A DNA stretch of 63,870 nt, from positions 1 through 63,870 of the forward strand of contig NZ_JACSQF010000009.1 of the NCBI RefSeq assembly GCF_014836755.1, read 5' to 3'. Positions 1-8,820 of the stretch are shown piece after piece. How positions within the stretch are numbered: position 1 is the first letter of the stretch; the number at the start of each line of letters is the position of its first letter. This DNA comes from Oerskovia merdavium (lineage in GTDB: Bacteria; Actinomycetota; Actinomycetes; Actinomycetales; Cellulomonadaceae). The notes beneath the pieces are model-generated. The model ran no database searches. It had not been told where the DNA came from and worked only from the letters and a program-made list of their open reading frames with translations. The translations under genes and the position numbers were made by a program.

Positions 1-76
1 CCATGATGCGGCCGGAGATGTGGGGCTCGAGTGCGCCGTAGTCGTACGACAGCTCGGGAAGGGTGTAGACAGCCAT
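1..76 (-). CDS. sodA: superoxide dismutase (Fe/Mn), N-terminal fragment
   Basis: Only the first 25 codons lie in the window; the gene runs off the left edge. The translation begins MAVYTLPELSYDYGALEP, the characteristic amino terminus of Fe/Mn superoxide dismutases, which convert superoxide to hydrogen peroxide and oxygen in the cytoplasm. A GGAGG ribosome binding site lies 9 bases before the ATG, which fixes the start. The metal ligands are outside the window, so the Fe or Mn preference cannot be read. It lies downstream of qcrB on the same strand but is separated from it by a strong hairpin terminator, so it is probably transcribed on its own. Confidence 0.85.
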   Translation of the reverse strand, partial: MAVYTLPELSYDYGALEPHISGRIM

Positions 77-133
77 GCCGGAATGCCTCCTGGATCGTGT
101 GCCGCGCCGGAGTAGAGCGACATCTTTGACGAA

Positions 134-166
134 CGCGTTCGAGAACGGCAAATGCGATCGAACGCG
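134..166. repeat. 9-bp inverted repeat upstream of sodA
   Basis: CGCGTTCGA (134-142) and TCGAACGCG (158-166) are perfect inverted arms separated by 15 bases, 58 bases or more upstream of the sodA start. The spacing suits a dimeric regulator or a weak hairpin. No regulator is assigned. Confidence 0.4.
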
Positions 167-181
167 ACACCGGTGGAACGT

Positions 182-234
182 AGAAGACCCGTGAGATTGT
201 TCCGGCCGAGGCCGAGCAGTCTCACGGGTCTTCT
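182..234 (-). terminator. hairpin terminator after qcrB
   Basis: A perfect 15-bp stem is formed by AGAAGACCCGTGAGA (182-196) and its complement (220-234) with a 23-base loop, starting 21 bases past the qcrB stop. There is no T-tract. It separates the respiratory operon from sodA. Confidence 0.8.
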
Positions 235-254
235 GGTGCTCCGCAAGGAGCGGG

Positions 255-1973
255 TCAGTGCTTGGTGCTGCCGGCCCCAGTGTCGTCAGGGCTGACGATG
301 TGGCTGCCGCCACCCACGGCCGACCCGGACTCGACGGCCTGCGTCGTGTCCGCGGTGCCCAGGGCGTCGTGCTCACCGTGCGAGTGCGATGCCGCGAGCT
401 CCGACGGGGTCACGGGCTCGACCCGGTCCTCGTAGAAGAACTGCGACAGACGCTGGAGTCGACGGTCCTTCTTGTAGCCCTTGCGGCGGACGCCGCGCGA
501 GTCGGTCGCCGGGTCGATCTCGAGCGGGGCGTGCGCCGTGTAGTTCACACGGAGCCAGCGCTCCTGCTCGTCGAGCGGACGGTGGACCTCGATGTACTCA
601 CCGTGCGCGAAGCGCACGATGCGGCCGGTCTCGTGGCCGTGCAGGACGAGCTCGCGGTCCTTGCGCTGGAGCCCGAGGCAGATGCGCTTGGTGATCCAGA
701 AGGCGATCACCGGACCGACGAAGAGGAGCACTCGGAACACCCACGTGATCGCGTTGATCGACAGGTGGAAGTGCGTCGCGATGAGGTCGTTCGAACCGGC
801 CAGGGCCAGGATGATGAACGCCGTCAGGAACGCGACACCGAGCCCGGTGCGGACCGGGACGTTGCGCGGGCGGTCGAGCACGTGGTGCTCGCGCTTGTCC
901 TTGGTCACCGCCGCCTCGAGGAACGGGTAGACCGCGAGGAACGTGAACAGCAGGCCCGGGATCACGACCGCCGGGATGAGGATGTTGAGCGAGAGCGTGT
1001 AGCCCGCGATCACGTACTCGGTCTGCCCGGGCATGAGTCGTAGCGAACCCTCGAGGAAGAGCATGTACCAGTCGGGCTGGGCGCCCGCCGACACGGGGGA
1101 GGGGTCGTACGGTCCGTAGTTCCACACGTTGTTGATGGCCATCGTGGCGCCCATGGCGGCGATGACGCCGAACACCACGAAGAAGAAGCCACCGGCCTTG
1201 GCGACGTACACGGGGAAGAGCGGGAAGCCCACGACGTTGCCGTTGGTGCGGCCGCCACCCGGGTACTGCGTGTGCTTGTGCAGCACCACGAAGAACAGGT
1301 GGAGCGCGACGAGCGCCAGGATGAGGCCCGGGACCACGAGGATGTGAAGCGTGAAGAGCCTCGGGATGATGTGCTCGCCAGGGAACTCGCCACCGAAGAT
1401 GAAGTACGACATGTACGACCCGATGACCGGGATCGACTTGACGACGCCGTCGGTGATGCGCAGGCCGTTGCCGGACAGGACGTCGTCCGGGAGCGAGTAG
1501 CCCGTGAAGCCCGCTGCGAGACCCATGATCATCAGGAGGAACCCGACCATCCAGTTGAGCTCACGGGGCTTGCGGAACGCGCCGGTGAAGAACACGCGCA
1601 TCATGTGGGTCACGATCGCTGCCATGAAGAGCAGCGCGGACCAGTGGTGGATCTGACGCATGAGCAGGCCGCCACGCACCTCGAACGAGGTGTGCAGCGT
1701 CGAGGCGAAGGCCTCGGACATGAGCACGCCGTTCATCGACGCCGGCTCACCGTGGTACGTGACCAGGCCCATGCTCGGCACGAAGAACATCGTCAGGAAG
1801 AATCCCGAGATGATCAGGACGACGAACGAGTAGAGGGCGATCTCGCCCAGGAGGAACGACCAGTGGTCGGGGAAGACCTTCCGGGCGAACTCCTTCACGG
1901 CTCCGGCGATGCCGGTGCGCTGGTCCAGGTAGTCTGCGGTCGCTTCAGCGGGTCCCGCGGTGCTGGTGCTCAC
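255..1973 (-). CDS. qcrB: cytochrome bc1 complex, cytochrome b subunit
   Basis: QcrB is the membrane cytochrome b of the menaquinol:cytochrome c oxidoreductase that forms a supercomplex with aa3 oxidase in actinobacteria. The 572-residue protein has multiple membrane segments. It shows the haem-ligand histidine helices: one around residues 105-125 with HHWS and THMM, and one around 210-235 with LHIL, ALHL and LHKH. Length is slightly above the roughly 550 usual for the family because of a polar, histidine- and serine-rich C-terminal tail. The GTG start overlaps the qcrA stop by 4 bases (GTGA), so translation is coupled. It is the last gene of ctaE-qcrC-qcrA-qcrB. Confidence 0.95.
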   Translation of the reverse strand: MSTSTAGPAEATADYLDQRTGIAGAVKEFARKVFPDHWSFLLGEIALYSFVVLIISGFFLTMFFVPSMGLVTYHGEPASMNGVLMSEAFASTLHTSFEVRGGLLMRQIHHWSALLFMAAIVTHMMRVFFTGAFRKPRELNWMVGFLLMIMGLAAGFTGYSLPDDVLSGNGLRITDGVVKSIPVIGSYMSYFIFGGEFPGEHIIPRLFTLHILVVPGLILALVALHLFFVVLHKHTQYPGGGRTNGNVVGFPLFPVYVAKAGGFFFVVFGVIAAMGATMAINNVWNYGPYDPSPVSAGAQPDWYMLFLEGSLRLMPGQTEYVIAGYTLSLNILIPAVVIPGLLFTFLAVYPFLEAAVTKDKREHHVLDRPRNVPVRTGLGVAFLTAFIILALAGSNDLIATHFHLSINAITWVFRVLLFVGPVIAFWITKRICLGLQRKDRELVLHGHETGRIVRFAHGEYIEVHRPLDEQERWLRVNYTAHAPLEIDPATDSRGVRRKGYKKDRRLQRLSQFFYEDRVEPVTPSELAASHSHGEHDALGTADTTQAVESGSAVGGGSHIVSPDDTGAGSTKH

Positions 1974-3001
1974 TTCAGGCGCTCCCAGTAGCTCGGTCCG
2001 ACGGGCTCGTGGAAGTCGCTCTGCGCAACCAGGTAGCCCTCGTCGTCAACGGTGATCGGCAGCTGCGGGAGCGGCCTCTTGGCCGGGCCGAAGACGACCT
2101 TGGCGCCGTCGGCGACGTCGAAGGTCGACTGGTGGCACGGGCACAGCAGGTGGTGCGTCTGCTGCTCGTAGAGCGCGACGGGGCAGCCGACGTGGGTGCA
2201 GACCTTGGAGTACGCGACGATGCCGTCGTACGACCAGTCCTTGCGGTCCGGGGCCTCCTTGAGGTCACGCGGGTCGAGGCGGACCATCAGGACGATCGCC
2301 TTGGCCTTCTCCGAGATCCACTCGTGGGAGTTGCGCACCTCCTCGGACACGTCCGGGATCACGTGGAAGGCGCTGCCGATCGTGACGTCCTCGGCCTTGA
2401 TCGGGCGGCCCGACGGGTCGAGCGCGAGGCGCATCTTGGGCTTCCAGAGGGTGTGACGGAACTTGCTGACGTTCCAGTCTCCACCCACCTCTGCCACGAG
2501 GGGAACAGCGATCGCGAGGGGGAACAGCGCGAGGGCCGTCACGACGGCACCCTTGAGCACGCCACGACGGGCGATGCCCGAGTCCTCTGCGCCCTCGGTG
2601 AGGGCCTGGACGGCCTCTGCGCGCACTGCGTCCGAGCTGCGCTGGGCGTGCCGCTCGTCGACGTGCTCGTGGTCCGACATGAGCGTCTTGGCCCAGTGGA
2701 CGGCCGCGAGACCGATGCCGAGCAGCGCGAACGCCAGGCCGAGCCCGATGATCAGGTTCGTGGTGCGGATGCCCGCGACGGACGTGTCGTCCGGGAGGGC
2801 GAAGAAGGCGACCAGCATGCCGATGGTGCCGATGATCGAGATCGTGAAGAGGATCACGACCTGCATCTCGGCACGCTTGGCGGCCTTGGGGTCACGGTCT
2901 GCCATCCGGCTCTTGTGAGCCGGGATGCCTGGATCCTGGAAGCGGTCGAGCTCCTGCCCGTCCTGCTTCGTCAGGTCCGTCGAGTTCTGGTTGTCGCTCA
3001 C
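1970..3001 (-). CDS. qcrA: cytochrome bc1 complex, Rieske iron-sulfur subunit
   Basis: QcrA carries the 2Fe-2S Rieske centre that takes an electron from menaquinol. The 343-residue protein has three predicted membrane helices in its first 190 residues, the actinobacterial arrangement. Its Rieske domain has the two cluster-binding loops CTHVGC (about 268-273) and CPCHQS (about 287-292). The GTG start at 3001 overlaps the qcrC stop by 4 bases and the gene overlaps qcrB likewise. An upstream extension of the open frame into qcrC was rejected because the GTGA overlap gives a family-sized protein. Confidence 0.95.
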   Translation of the reverse strand: MSDNQNSTDLTKQDGQELDRFQDPGIPAHKSRMADRDPKAAKRAEMQVVILFTISIIGTIGMLVAFFALPDDTSVAGIRTTNLIIGLGLAFALLGIGLAAVHWAKTLMSDHEHVDERHAQRSSDAVRAEAVQALTEGAEDSGIARRGVLKGAVVTALALFPLAIAVPLVAEVGGDWNVSKFRHTLWKPKMRLALDPSGRPIKAEDVTIGSAFHVIPDVSEEVRNSHEWISEKAKAIVLMVRLDPRDLKEAPDRKDWSYDGIVAYSKVCTHVGCPVALYEQQTHHLLCPCHQSTFDVADGAKVVFGPAKRPLPQLPITVDDEGYLVAQSDFHEPVGPSYWERLK

Positions 3002-3777
3002 GACGACTTCGCTCCGATCCACACAGCGGCGCCGATCAGCAGGCCGAGCCCGACGATCCACGCCCAGAGGCCCTCGCTGACGGGGCCGAGAGAGCCGAGG
3101 TCAAGTCCACCGGCAGAACCCTCACGCTGCTCGACGAGGTACGCGATGACGTCGCGCTTCTCGTCGGGCGTGATGTTCATGTCGTTGAAGACCGGCATGG
3201 ACTGCGGGCCGGTCAGCATGGCCTGGTAGATGTTCCGCTCGGAGGTGTCCCACAGCGCAGGGGCGAACTTGCCCTCCGAGAGAGCACCGCCCGCGCCGAC
3301 GGCGTTGTGGCACATCGCGCAGTTGGTGCGGAAGACGGCCGCGCCGTTGGCGGAGTCGCCGAGCGAGGCGTCGATCTGCTCGTCCGTCGGGATCGCCGGG
3401 CCGGCGCCCAGGGAGGCGATGTACGCAGCGAGCTGCGACGTCTGCTCCTCGTCGAACTGGCGCGGCTTCTGGATGGCCTGAGGGCCCTCCATCTGCATGG
3501 GCATACGACCGGTCGACACCTGGAAGTCGACAGCGGCCGCGCCGACGCCGACGAGGGACGGAACGGTGTCCGAGCCCTCCGCGTTCGGGCCGTGGCAGGT
3601 GGCGCAGTTCGCCTGGAAAAGCTTCTGGCCTGTCTCGATGTCCTCAGTGCTGGCGGTGTCAGCGCTGGCTGGACTCGGGGCAAAGGCGGCGTAGACGCCG
3701 CCGGTGACCAGCAGCGCCAGCAGCAGCAGCACGACCGGAGCGAAGCGGTGGTGTCTGCGGGCGGCGAGTGCCTTCAC
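2998..3777 (-). CDS. qcrC: cytochrome bc1 complex, diheme cytochrome c subunit
   Basis: QcrC passes electrons from the Rieske centre to cytochrome oxidase and replaces soluble cytochrome c in actinobacteria. Two haem motifs, CATCH (about residue 58) and CAMCH (about residue 153), show the diheme form. An N-terminal membrane segment and a C-terminal membrane helix (WAWIVGLGLLIGAAVWIG) anchor it. The GTG start at 3777 is preferred over a TTG seven codons upstream because a GAGGA ribosome site lies 7 bases before it. It is the second gene of the operon, about 80 bases after ctaE. Confidence 0.93.
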   Translation of the reverse strand: MKALAARRHHRFAPVVLLLLALLVTGGVYAAFAPSPASADTASTEDIETGQKLFQANCATCHGPNAEGSDTVPSLVGVGAAAVDFQVSTGRMPMQMEGPQAIQKPRQFDEEQTSQLAAYIASLGAGPAIPTDEQIDASLGDSANGAAVFRTNCAMCHNAVGAGGALSEGKFAPALWDTSERNIYQAMLTGPQSMPVFNDMNITPDEKRDVIAYLVEQREGSAGGLDLGSLGPVSEGLWAWIVGLGLLIGAAVWIGAKSS

Positions 3778-3858
3778 GAAATGATCCTCGTCTCGCAAGT
3801 GGGGGGTGCAGGGGGCAGGTGTGGTTGTCCGGGCATCGGTGCCGCGGGCGTCACCGCG

Positions 3859-4509
3859 TCAACGAAGGATGTAGATCACGAAGAACAGTGCGATCCACAC
3901 GACGTCGACGAAGTGCCAGTAGTAGGACGTCACGATGCCGGTCGTGGCCTCGTGGTGCCCGAAGTTCTTGGCGGAGAAGGACCGACCGAGAAGGAACAGG
4001 AAGGCGATCAGACCGCCGACGACGTGGATGCCGTGGAAGCCCGTGGCCATGAAGAAGACCGAGCCGTAGGGGTGCGACGAGATGGTGAGTCCCTCGTGCA
4101 CGAGCTCGGCGTACTCGTAGATCTGACCGCCGATGAAGATCGAGCCCATGATGTACGTGAGCGTGATCCACTCGTTCATCCCCCACCGGTTGACCTGGAA
4201 GATCGATCCGGTGCGGACGGGCTGGAAGCGCTCCGCCGCGAGGACTCCGAGCTGGCAGGTCACGGAGGACAGCACCAGCACCGTGGTGTTGACCACGGCG
4301 AAGGGGATGTTGAGCTTCTCGGTCTGAGAAGCCCACTCCTCCGCCGGGATCACCGAACGTGCGGTGAAGTACATAGCGAACAGTCCAGCGAAGAACATGA
4401 GCTCGCTGGCCAGCCACACGATCGTCCCGACCGAAACTGGGTTCGGTCGGTTGACGCTCACGTGCTGGTGGGCGTGGGGGGCAGCCGTTGCGGTCGACAC
4501 ATCAGCCAT
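3859..4509 (-). CDS. ctaE: cytochrome c oxidase subunit III
   Basis: This is the aa3-type oxidase subunit III, an integral membrane protein of 216 residues with the expected helices (for example [18 protein letters not shown] and [18 protein letters not shown]). It has the family TGFHGIHV and HFVDVVW signatures near the C-terminus. The ATG at 4509 gives the usual length; no clear ribosome site precedes it and an in-frame ATG lies 30 bases upstream, so the exact start is uncertain. It heads the operon with the bc1 genes, consistent with a bc1-aa3 supercomplex. The other oxidase subunits are not in the window. Confidence 0.93.
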   Translation of the reverse strand: MADVSTATAAPHAHQHVSVNRPNPVSVGTIVWLASELMFFAGLFAMYFTARSVIPAEEWASQTEKLNIPFAVVNTTVLVLSSVTCQLGVLAAERFQPVRTGSIFQVNRWGMNEWITLTYIMGSIFIGGQIYEYAELVHEGLTISSHPYGSVFFMATGFHGIHVVGGLIAFLFLLGRSFSAKNFGHHEATTGIVTSYYWHFVDVVWIALFFVIYILR

Positions 4510-5003
4510 TATGGCCGACGTCGGAGCGATTTGGACCATCGAACCAGGGGGTGGCGCGCGGCGAATCTCACAAACTCTCCAGATCTCCCTACCAAGCCCT
4601 GCACTTCGTGACGGATCGCGTTGAAGTGCCATGAAAGGGCGTCATTCCGGGCGTTGTGCGAAGAGTGCGGGCCTCGACATTTCCTGACGGTGCGCTGGGA
4701 ATTGCCATGAAATGACGACGACGGTCGGCGCCCGCGCCGCGCGCGAGCATCCCGGCGGTCACCTCGGGCGCTCGGCGCCACCGACCGCGGACGCCGCCCC
4801 TGTCCGGTGGGCGGACGCGCGACGGCCGTCACCGGTGCGGGGGGGTGCCGTGGCGCGACCCGACGTGCCAAGATGCCGGGGAGCGCTGCTCTCGTCGTAC
4901 AGGTGCCGGTCGATGACCGGGCACCGCGGGCAGCGCGCCACCAGACCAGACCCGGCCGGGACCGGTCGGGACCACGTGAGACCCGAACGAGATGGAGGCG
5001 ACG
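4510..5003. other. 494-base divergent intergenic region, ctaE / receiver gene
   Basis: No gene is supported here. It must hold the promoters of the respiratory operon (leftward) and of the receiver-trpD pair (rightward), but I cannot place convincing -35/-10 pairs. A 10-base direct repeat TGCCATGAAA occurs at 4627-4636 and 4703-4712. The rightward gene has a good GGAGG site at 4994-4998. Open frames in this stretch look like GC-rich shadows. Confidence 0.5.
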
Positions 5004-5477
5004 ATGACGTCGACCACGAGCGGCACGACGACCACGTCCACCGGCGGTGCGCTGTCGGTGCAGGGCACGGACGTCGAGCCGACCACGGCGCCCCGTGAGG
5101 CGCGCGCCCCCCGCATCCTGCTCTACAGCGACGACGCGACCGTCCGCGAGCAGGTACGGATGGCGGTCGGGCGTCGGGTCCGCGTCGGTGCTCCGGACAT
5201 CGTCTGGAAGGAGGTCGCGACCGCTGCCGCGGTCGTCGCCGCGGCCGACGCCGGCGGCTGGGACCTGCTCGTGCTCGACGGCGAGGCCGACAAGGCCGGG
5301 GGCATGGGACTGTCCCGCCAGCTCAAGAACGAGATCTACGAGTGCCCTCCCGTTCTGGTCCTCACGGGCAGGCCTCAGGACGGTTGGCTAGCATCGTGGT
5401 CGCTCGCCGACGATGCCGTTCCTCGGCCCTTCGACGCGATCGAGCTGCAGCGGGCGATCGTCTCGCTGATCGAATGA
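5004..5477 (+). CDS. degenerate response-regulator receiver protein
   Basis: The 157-residue protein has a Thr/Ser-rich tail (about 1-35) followed by a CheY-like receiver fold. An acidic pair (YSDD), a possible phospho-acceptor Asp in LLVLDGE and a conserved LTG strand are visible. The usual Lys of the KPF motif reads Arg (VPRPFD), and there is no DNA-binding output domain. The ATG at 5004 is chosen because GGAGG lies 5 bases upstream; an ATG four codons earlier overlaps that site. It is 20 bases before trpD and probably cotranscribed. Partner and function are unknown; no histidine kinase is nearby. Confidence 0.7.
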   Translation: MTSTTSGTTTTSTGGALSVQGTDVEPTTAPREARAPRILLYSDDATVREQVRMAVGRRVRVGAPDIVWKEVATAAAVVAAADAGGWDLLVLDGEADKAGGMGLSRQLKNEIYECPPVLVLTGRPQDGWLASWSLADDAVPRPFDAIELQRAIVSLIE

Positions 5478-5497
5478 CCTCATGAAGGGCAGGTCCT

Positions 5498-6619
5498 GTG
5501 ACCACGACCCCGGGCATCCCGGCACACGCTTCCTCCGACCCCGCGCCGACGGCCACCGTCCTGGTGTCCGAGCAGTCGGAGCCGACGTGGCCCGGGCTCC
5601 TCACGGAGCTCATCGCCGGCCATGACCTGAGCGCCGCGCAGACGGCCTGGGCCATGGACAAGGTCATGACGGGCGAGGTCAGCCCCGTCCGGCTCGCGGC
5701 GTTCCTGATCGCGCTGCGGTCCAAGGGCGAGACGGTCGGCGAGCTGCGCGGCCTCGCGGACTCGATGCTCGCGCACGCCACGCGCTTCCAGGTCGCCGGC
5801 CCCTCGGTCGACATCGTGGGGACGGGTGGGGACCGTGCGCACACGGTCAACGTCTCGACCATGGCTGCCGTGGTCATCGCCGGGACCGGGGTGCGCGTCG
5901 TCAAGCACGGCAACCGCGCCGCGTCGTCGTCCTCCGGGTCGGCCGACGTCCTCGAGGTCCTGGGCATCCGGCTGGACCAGTCGCCCGAGCGGGTGGCTCA
6001 GCTCGTCGACGAGGTCGGCATCACGTTCTGCTTCGCGCAGGTCTTCCACCCTTCGTTCCGGCACTCGGCGGTCGCGCGCAAGGAGCTCGGCGTGCCGACG
6101 GCCTTCAACTTCCTGGGCCCGCTGACCAACCCGGCGCAGCCTCGCGCGGCCGCGATCGGGGTCGCCGACGAGCGCATGGCCCCGCTCGTGGCGGGGGTCT
6201 TCGCTTCCCGCGGGGCGTCGGCGATCGTGTTCCGTGGTGACGACGGTCTCGACGAGCTGGCGGCGACGGGCACGTCGACCGTCTGGGAGGTGCGCGACGG
6301 CGAGGTGACCGTCCACTCGCTCGACGCGGCCCGCGACCTCGGTCTGCAGCGGATCACGGTCGAGGACCTGCGCGGCGCCGACGCGGCCTTCAACGCCGAG
6401 GTCGCGCGGCGCGTCTTCGCGGGGGACCCCGGGCCCGTGCGCGAGACCGTGCTGCTCAACGCTGCGGCCGCGCTCGTCGCGGACGGGAGCCTGCCGGGGA
6501 CCGCGGAAGGGACGCTCGTCGAGCGCCTCGCGGCGGGCATGCAGCACGGTGCGGCGAGCATCGACTCGGGCGCGGCCGCGGCCGCGCTCGCCCGCGGGGT
6601 CTCCGCGTCCTCGCGCTGA
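5498..6619 (+). CDS. trpD: anthranilate phosphoribosyltransferase
   Basis: TrpD joins anthranilate to PRPP in the second step of tryptophan synthesis. The 373-residue protein has the PRPP-binding GTGGD loop (108-112) and the KHGNRA motif (136-141) typical of the family; a Ser-rich stretch follows. The roughly 20 N-terminal residues are a low-complexity extension. The GTG start has AGGGCAGG just upstream. It stands apart from other trp genes, next to the cytochrome bc1/oxidase cluster, as I recall for M. tuberculosis Rv2192c. A strong hairpin follows. Confidence 0.95.
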   Translation: MTTTPGIPAHASSDPAPTATVLVSEQSEPTWPGLLTELIAGHDLSAAQTAWAMDKVMTGEVSPVRLAAFLIALRSKGETVGELRGLADSMLAHATRFQVAGPSVDIVGTGGDRAHTVNVSTMAAVVIAGTGVRVVKHGNRAASSSSGSADVLEVLGIRLDQSPERVAQLVDEVGITFCFAQVFHPSFRHSAVARKELGVPTAFNFLGPLTNPAQPRAAAIGVADERMAPLVAGVFASRGASAIVFRGDDGLDELAATGTSTVWEVRDGEVTVHSLDAARDLGLQRITVEDLRGADAAFNAEVARRVFAGDPGPVRETVLLNAAAALVADGSLPGTAEGTLVERLAAGMQHGAASIDSGAAAAALARGVSASSR

Positions 6620-6626
6620 CACCGGT

Positions 6627-6660
6627 CCGGTGGGGCGACCCGCGAAGGTCGCTCCACCGG
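6627..6660. terminator. bidirectional hairpin between trpD and Lrp-like gene
   Basis: The stem CCGGTGGGGCGACC (6627-6640) pairs with 6647-6660, 14 bp with one G-U pair, around a 6-base loop. It lies between convergent genes and lacks a T-tract. Confidence 0.8.
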
Positions 6661-6667
6661 GGCCGCG

Positions 6668-6949
6668 TCAGTCGTCGAGGCCGAGCGCGAACGCCTGCTC
6701 GAGGTCCACGTCGGAGTAGGCGCGGAACGCGATGAACGTCTCGGTGCGCAGCACACCCTGCACCTTGCTGATCTTGTCGGCGATCACGTCGGCGAGGTCG
6801 TCGTGCTCGTCGACACGCACCATCGCGACGAGGTCCGCCTTGCCGGTCACGGAGTAGACCTCGCTGACCCCTTTGAGCGAGGCGACGTGCGAGGCGACCT
6901 CCGGGATGAGGTTCGGTTCGGTGTCGATCAGCACGATCGCGGTCAGCAT
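6668..6949 (-). CDS. stand-alone Lrp/AsnC ligand-binding (RAM) domain protein
   Basis: This 93-residue protein consists only of the Lrp/AsnC effector-binding and oligomerisation domain (starts MLTAIVLIDTEP, with the strand-rich pattern VTGKADLVAMVRV). The helix-turn-helix domain of full Lrp proteins is absent. A GGAGGA site sits 3 bases before the ATG. The start overlaps the end of the DnaQ/GIY-YIG gene by 7 bases, so the two are translationally coupled. Such proteins may bind amino acids or pair with full Lrp regulators, but the ligand here is unknown. Confidence 0.85.
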   Translation of the reverse strand: MLTAIVLIDTEPNLIPEVASHVASLKGVSEVYSVTGKADLVAMVRVDEHDDLADVIADKISKVQGVLRTETFIAFRAYSDVDLEQAFALGLDD

Positions 6950-8820
6950 GGGTCCTCCGTCGGGTCCGTGGCACGCGGTTCGCCGGTCGGGGAACCGCTG
7001 CCCAATCTAGCCTTGCCGTGGTGGGCCACGCGCTGTGCGGTGCGGGTGCCGTCCGCGAAGGCTCGCGCCGAGCGGACGGGCCACGAGAGCGGGTGGCTCA
7101 CGTCGACGAGCCGGACCCCCGGTTGTTCGAGCCAACCCAGCACCAGGTCGGCCTCGTGGGGGTGGCACGCGGGCGCCGGGGCCACGGGGGCCGGCACGTC
7201 CTCGGCGGTCGCGACGAGCGCGTCGATCGTCGCCCAGGGGTCCGCACCGGCGGGCGAGAGGCCCGTGGCCGCGAGCCGTGCGTGCCGCACGACCACGATC
7301 TCCCAGCGGGCGCCCTCGACGGGGCGGGCGGCGACGAGCTGGGCGCACGCCGCGAGCGGTCGGAGCCGTTGCGCGCGCCCGGCGCCCAGGAGGAAGGCTT
7401 CGAGCCGGGCCGTGACCTCGGCGGCCTGCTCGTAGCGCTCGGTCGCGGCGAGCTCGGCGATGCGCGCGCTCAGGTGCTCGACGACGTCGCCCGGGTCCGC
7501 GAGCATGGTCGCCCGCGCGCGGCCCACCACGGCCGGGTAGTCCTGCGGTCGCTGCTCGGTGGTGCAGGGCGCGCCGCAGCGTCCCATCTCGGCGAGGGCG
7601 CACGCGCTCGCTCCCCGGGCGGGCAGGAGCGGGAGCCGCGGGCTGCACTGGCGCAGGGCGAGCGCGTCGTGCAGGGCGTCGATCGCGAGCTGAGCCTGCC
7701 GGCGCGACGAGTACGGTCCGATGTGCGCGGCGTCCGGCCGGACGTCCTGGACGATCGAGAGCCGAGGGTGGTGCTCGTTCGTCAGACGCACCCAGCTCAT
7801 GCGCTCGGGGAACTTGGAGCGACGGTTGTAGCGCGGTGAGTGCTCGGCGATCAGCCGGAGCTCGCGGACCTGGGCCTCGAGGACCGTGGCGCACTCGACC
7901 GGGGTGACGGCGTGGGCGATGCGGACCATCTCGGTCATGCGGCCACGCTTCTCCGCGGCCGTGAAGTAGCTGCGCACCCGGCGCCGGATCGACGTCGAGG
8001 TGCCGACGTAGAGCACCTCCTCGCCGGGACCGCGGAACATGTAGACCCCCGGGCCGTCGGGGAGGCCGTCGGCGAGCGTCCGCTTGCGCCGGACGTCGGC
8101 CGGGACCGGGTCGGTGGCGGTCGCGAGGTCCTCGAGGTGCGTGACCCCGAACGGTGCCACGCGCTCGAGCAGCGCGTGCAGCACGTCGACCGTGGCGCGC
8201 GCGTCGGCCAGCGCCCGGTGCTCGGGGGTCACGGTCGCGTGGAAGAGCGCGGCCAGGGTCGAGAGCTTGTGGTTGGGTGCCTCGTCGCGGGTCACGACGC
8301 GTCGCGCGAGCGGCACGGTGTCGAGGACCTGGTTGCCCGGCCACTCGTAGCCCGCGTCCTTGGCGGCGGCCTTGAGGAAGCCGATGTCGAAGGGCGCGTT
8401 GTGCGCGACGAGCACCGCGCCGCGGGAGAACTCCAGGAAGCTGGGCAGCACGGCCTCGATGCGTGGGGCGGTCGCGACCATCCCCGTGGTGATCCCCGTG
8501 AGGCGCGCGATGAACGCGGGGACCGGCGTACCCGGGTTGACGAGCGTCTGGAACTCGCCGAGCACCTCCCCGCCGCGGACCTTGACCGCGCCGATCTCCG
8601 TGATCCCGGCCGAGGCGGGCGAGCCGCCGGTCGTCTCGAGGTCCACGACCACGAAGGTCACGTCCTGCAGCGGGGTGCAGAGCTCGTCGAGGCCGAGCTG
8701 GACCGGCGTGCTTCCCTCGCCGGGCGCGGGGGTGAAGGCGCGGACCGAGAGCAACCGGGACCCGTCCGGGGCGGGCGTTCGGCGTGGTGCGTCCCGGGTG
8801 GGGACGGTCGTGGACGACAT
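6943..8820 (-). CDS. DEDDh exonuclease fused to GIY-YIG (UvrC-like) nuclease
   Basis: A 625-residue two-domain nuclease. The first half is a DnaQ-type 3'-5' exonuclease: DLE (D60, E62), HNAPFD (140-145) and the H201/D206 pair supply the DEDDh residues. The second part has a GIY-YIG domain (GVY at 258-260, YVG at 271-273) and a UvrC-like region with a Cys pattern around MGRCGAPC. It resembles the M. tuberculosis Rv2191 class and probably acts in DNA repair; the substrate is unknown. The ATG at 8820 has no ribosome site but TACCTT ends 6 bases upstream, fitting a leaderless mRNA. Confidence 0.9.
   Translation of the reverse strand: MSSTTVPTRDAPRRTPAPDGSRLLSVRAFTPAPGEGSTPVQLGLDELCTPLQDVTFVVVDLETTGGSPASAGITEIGAVKVRGGEVLGEFQTLVNPGTPVPAFIARLTGITTGMVATAPRIEAVLPSFLEFSRGAVLVAHNAPFDIGFLKAAAKDAGYEWPGNQVLDTVPLARRVVTRDEAPNHKLSTLAALFHATVTPEHRALADARATVDVLHALLERVAPFGVTHLEDLATATDPVPADVRRKRTLADGLPDGPGVYMFRGPGEEVLYVGTSTSIRRRVRSYFTAAEKRGRMTEMVRIAHAVTPVECATVLEAQVRELRLIAEHSPRYNRRSKFPERMSWVRLTNEHHPRLSIVQDVRPDAAHIGPYSSRRQAQLAIDALHDALALRQCSPRLPLLPARGASACALAEMGRCGAPCTTEQRPQDYPAVVGRARATMLADPGDVVEHLSARIAELAATERYEQAAEVTARLEAFLLGAGRAQRLRPLAACAQLVAARPVEGARWEIVVVRHARLAATGLSPAGADPWATIDALVATAEDVPAPVAPAPACHPHEADLVLGWLEQPGVRLVDVSHPLSWPVRSARAFADGTRTAQRVAHHGKARLGSGSPTGEPRATDPTEDPC

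Noticed and set aside
2998-3798. TTG start at 3798 for qcrC
   Set aside because: The GTG at 3777 has a well-placed GAGGA and gives the usual N-terminus before the membrane segment.
4627-4712. Direct repeat TGCCATGAAA twice upstream of ctaE as a regulator site
   Set aside because: Only two 10-base copies 76 bases apart, no symmetry and no relation to a visible promoter; too weak to claim.
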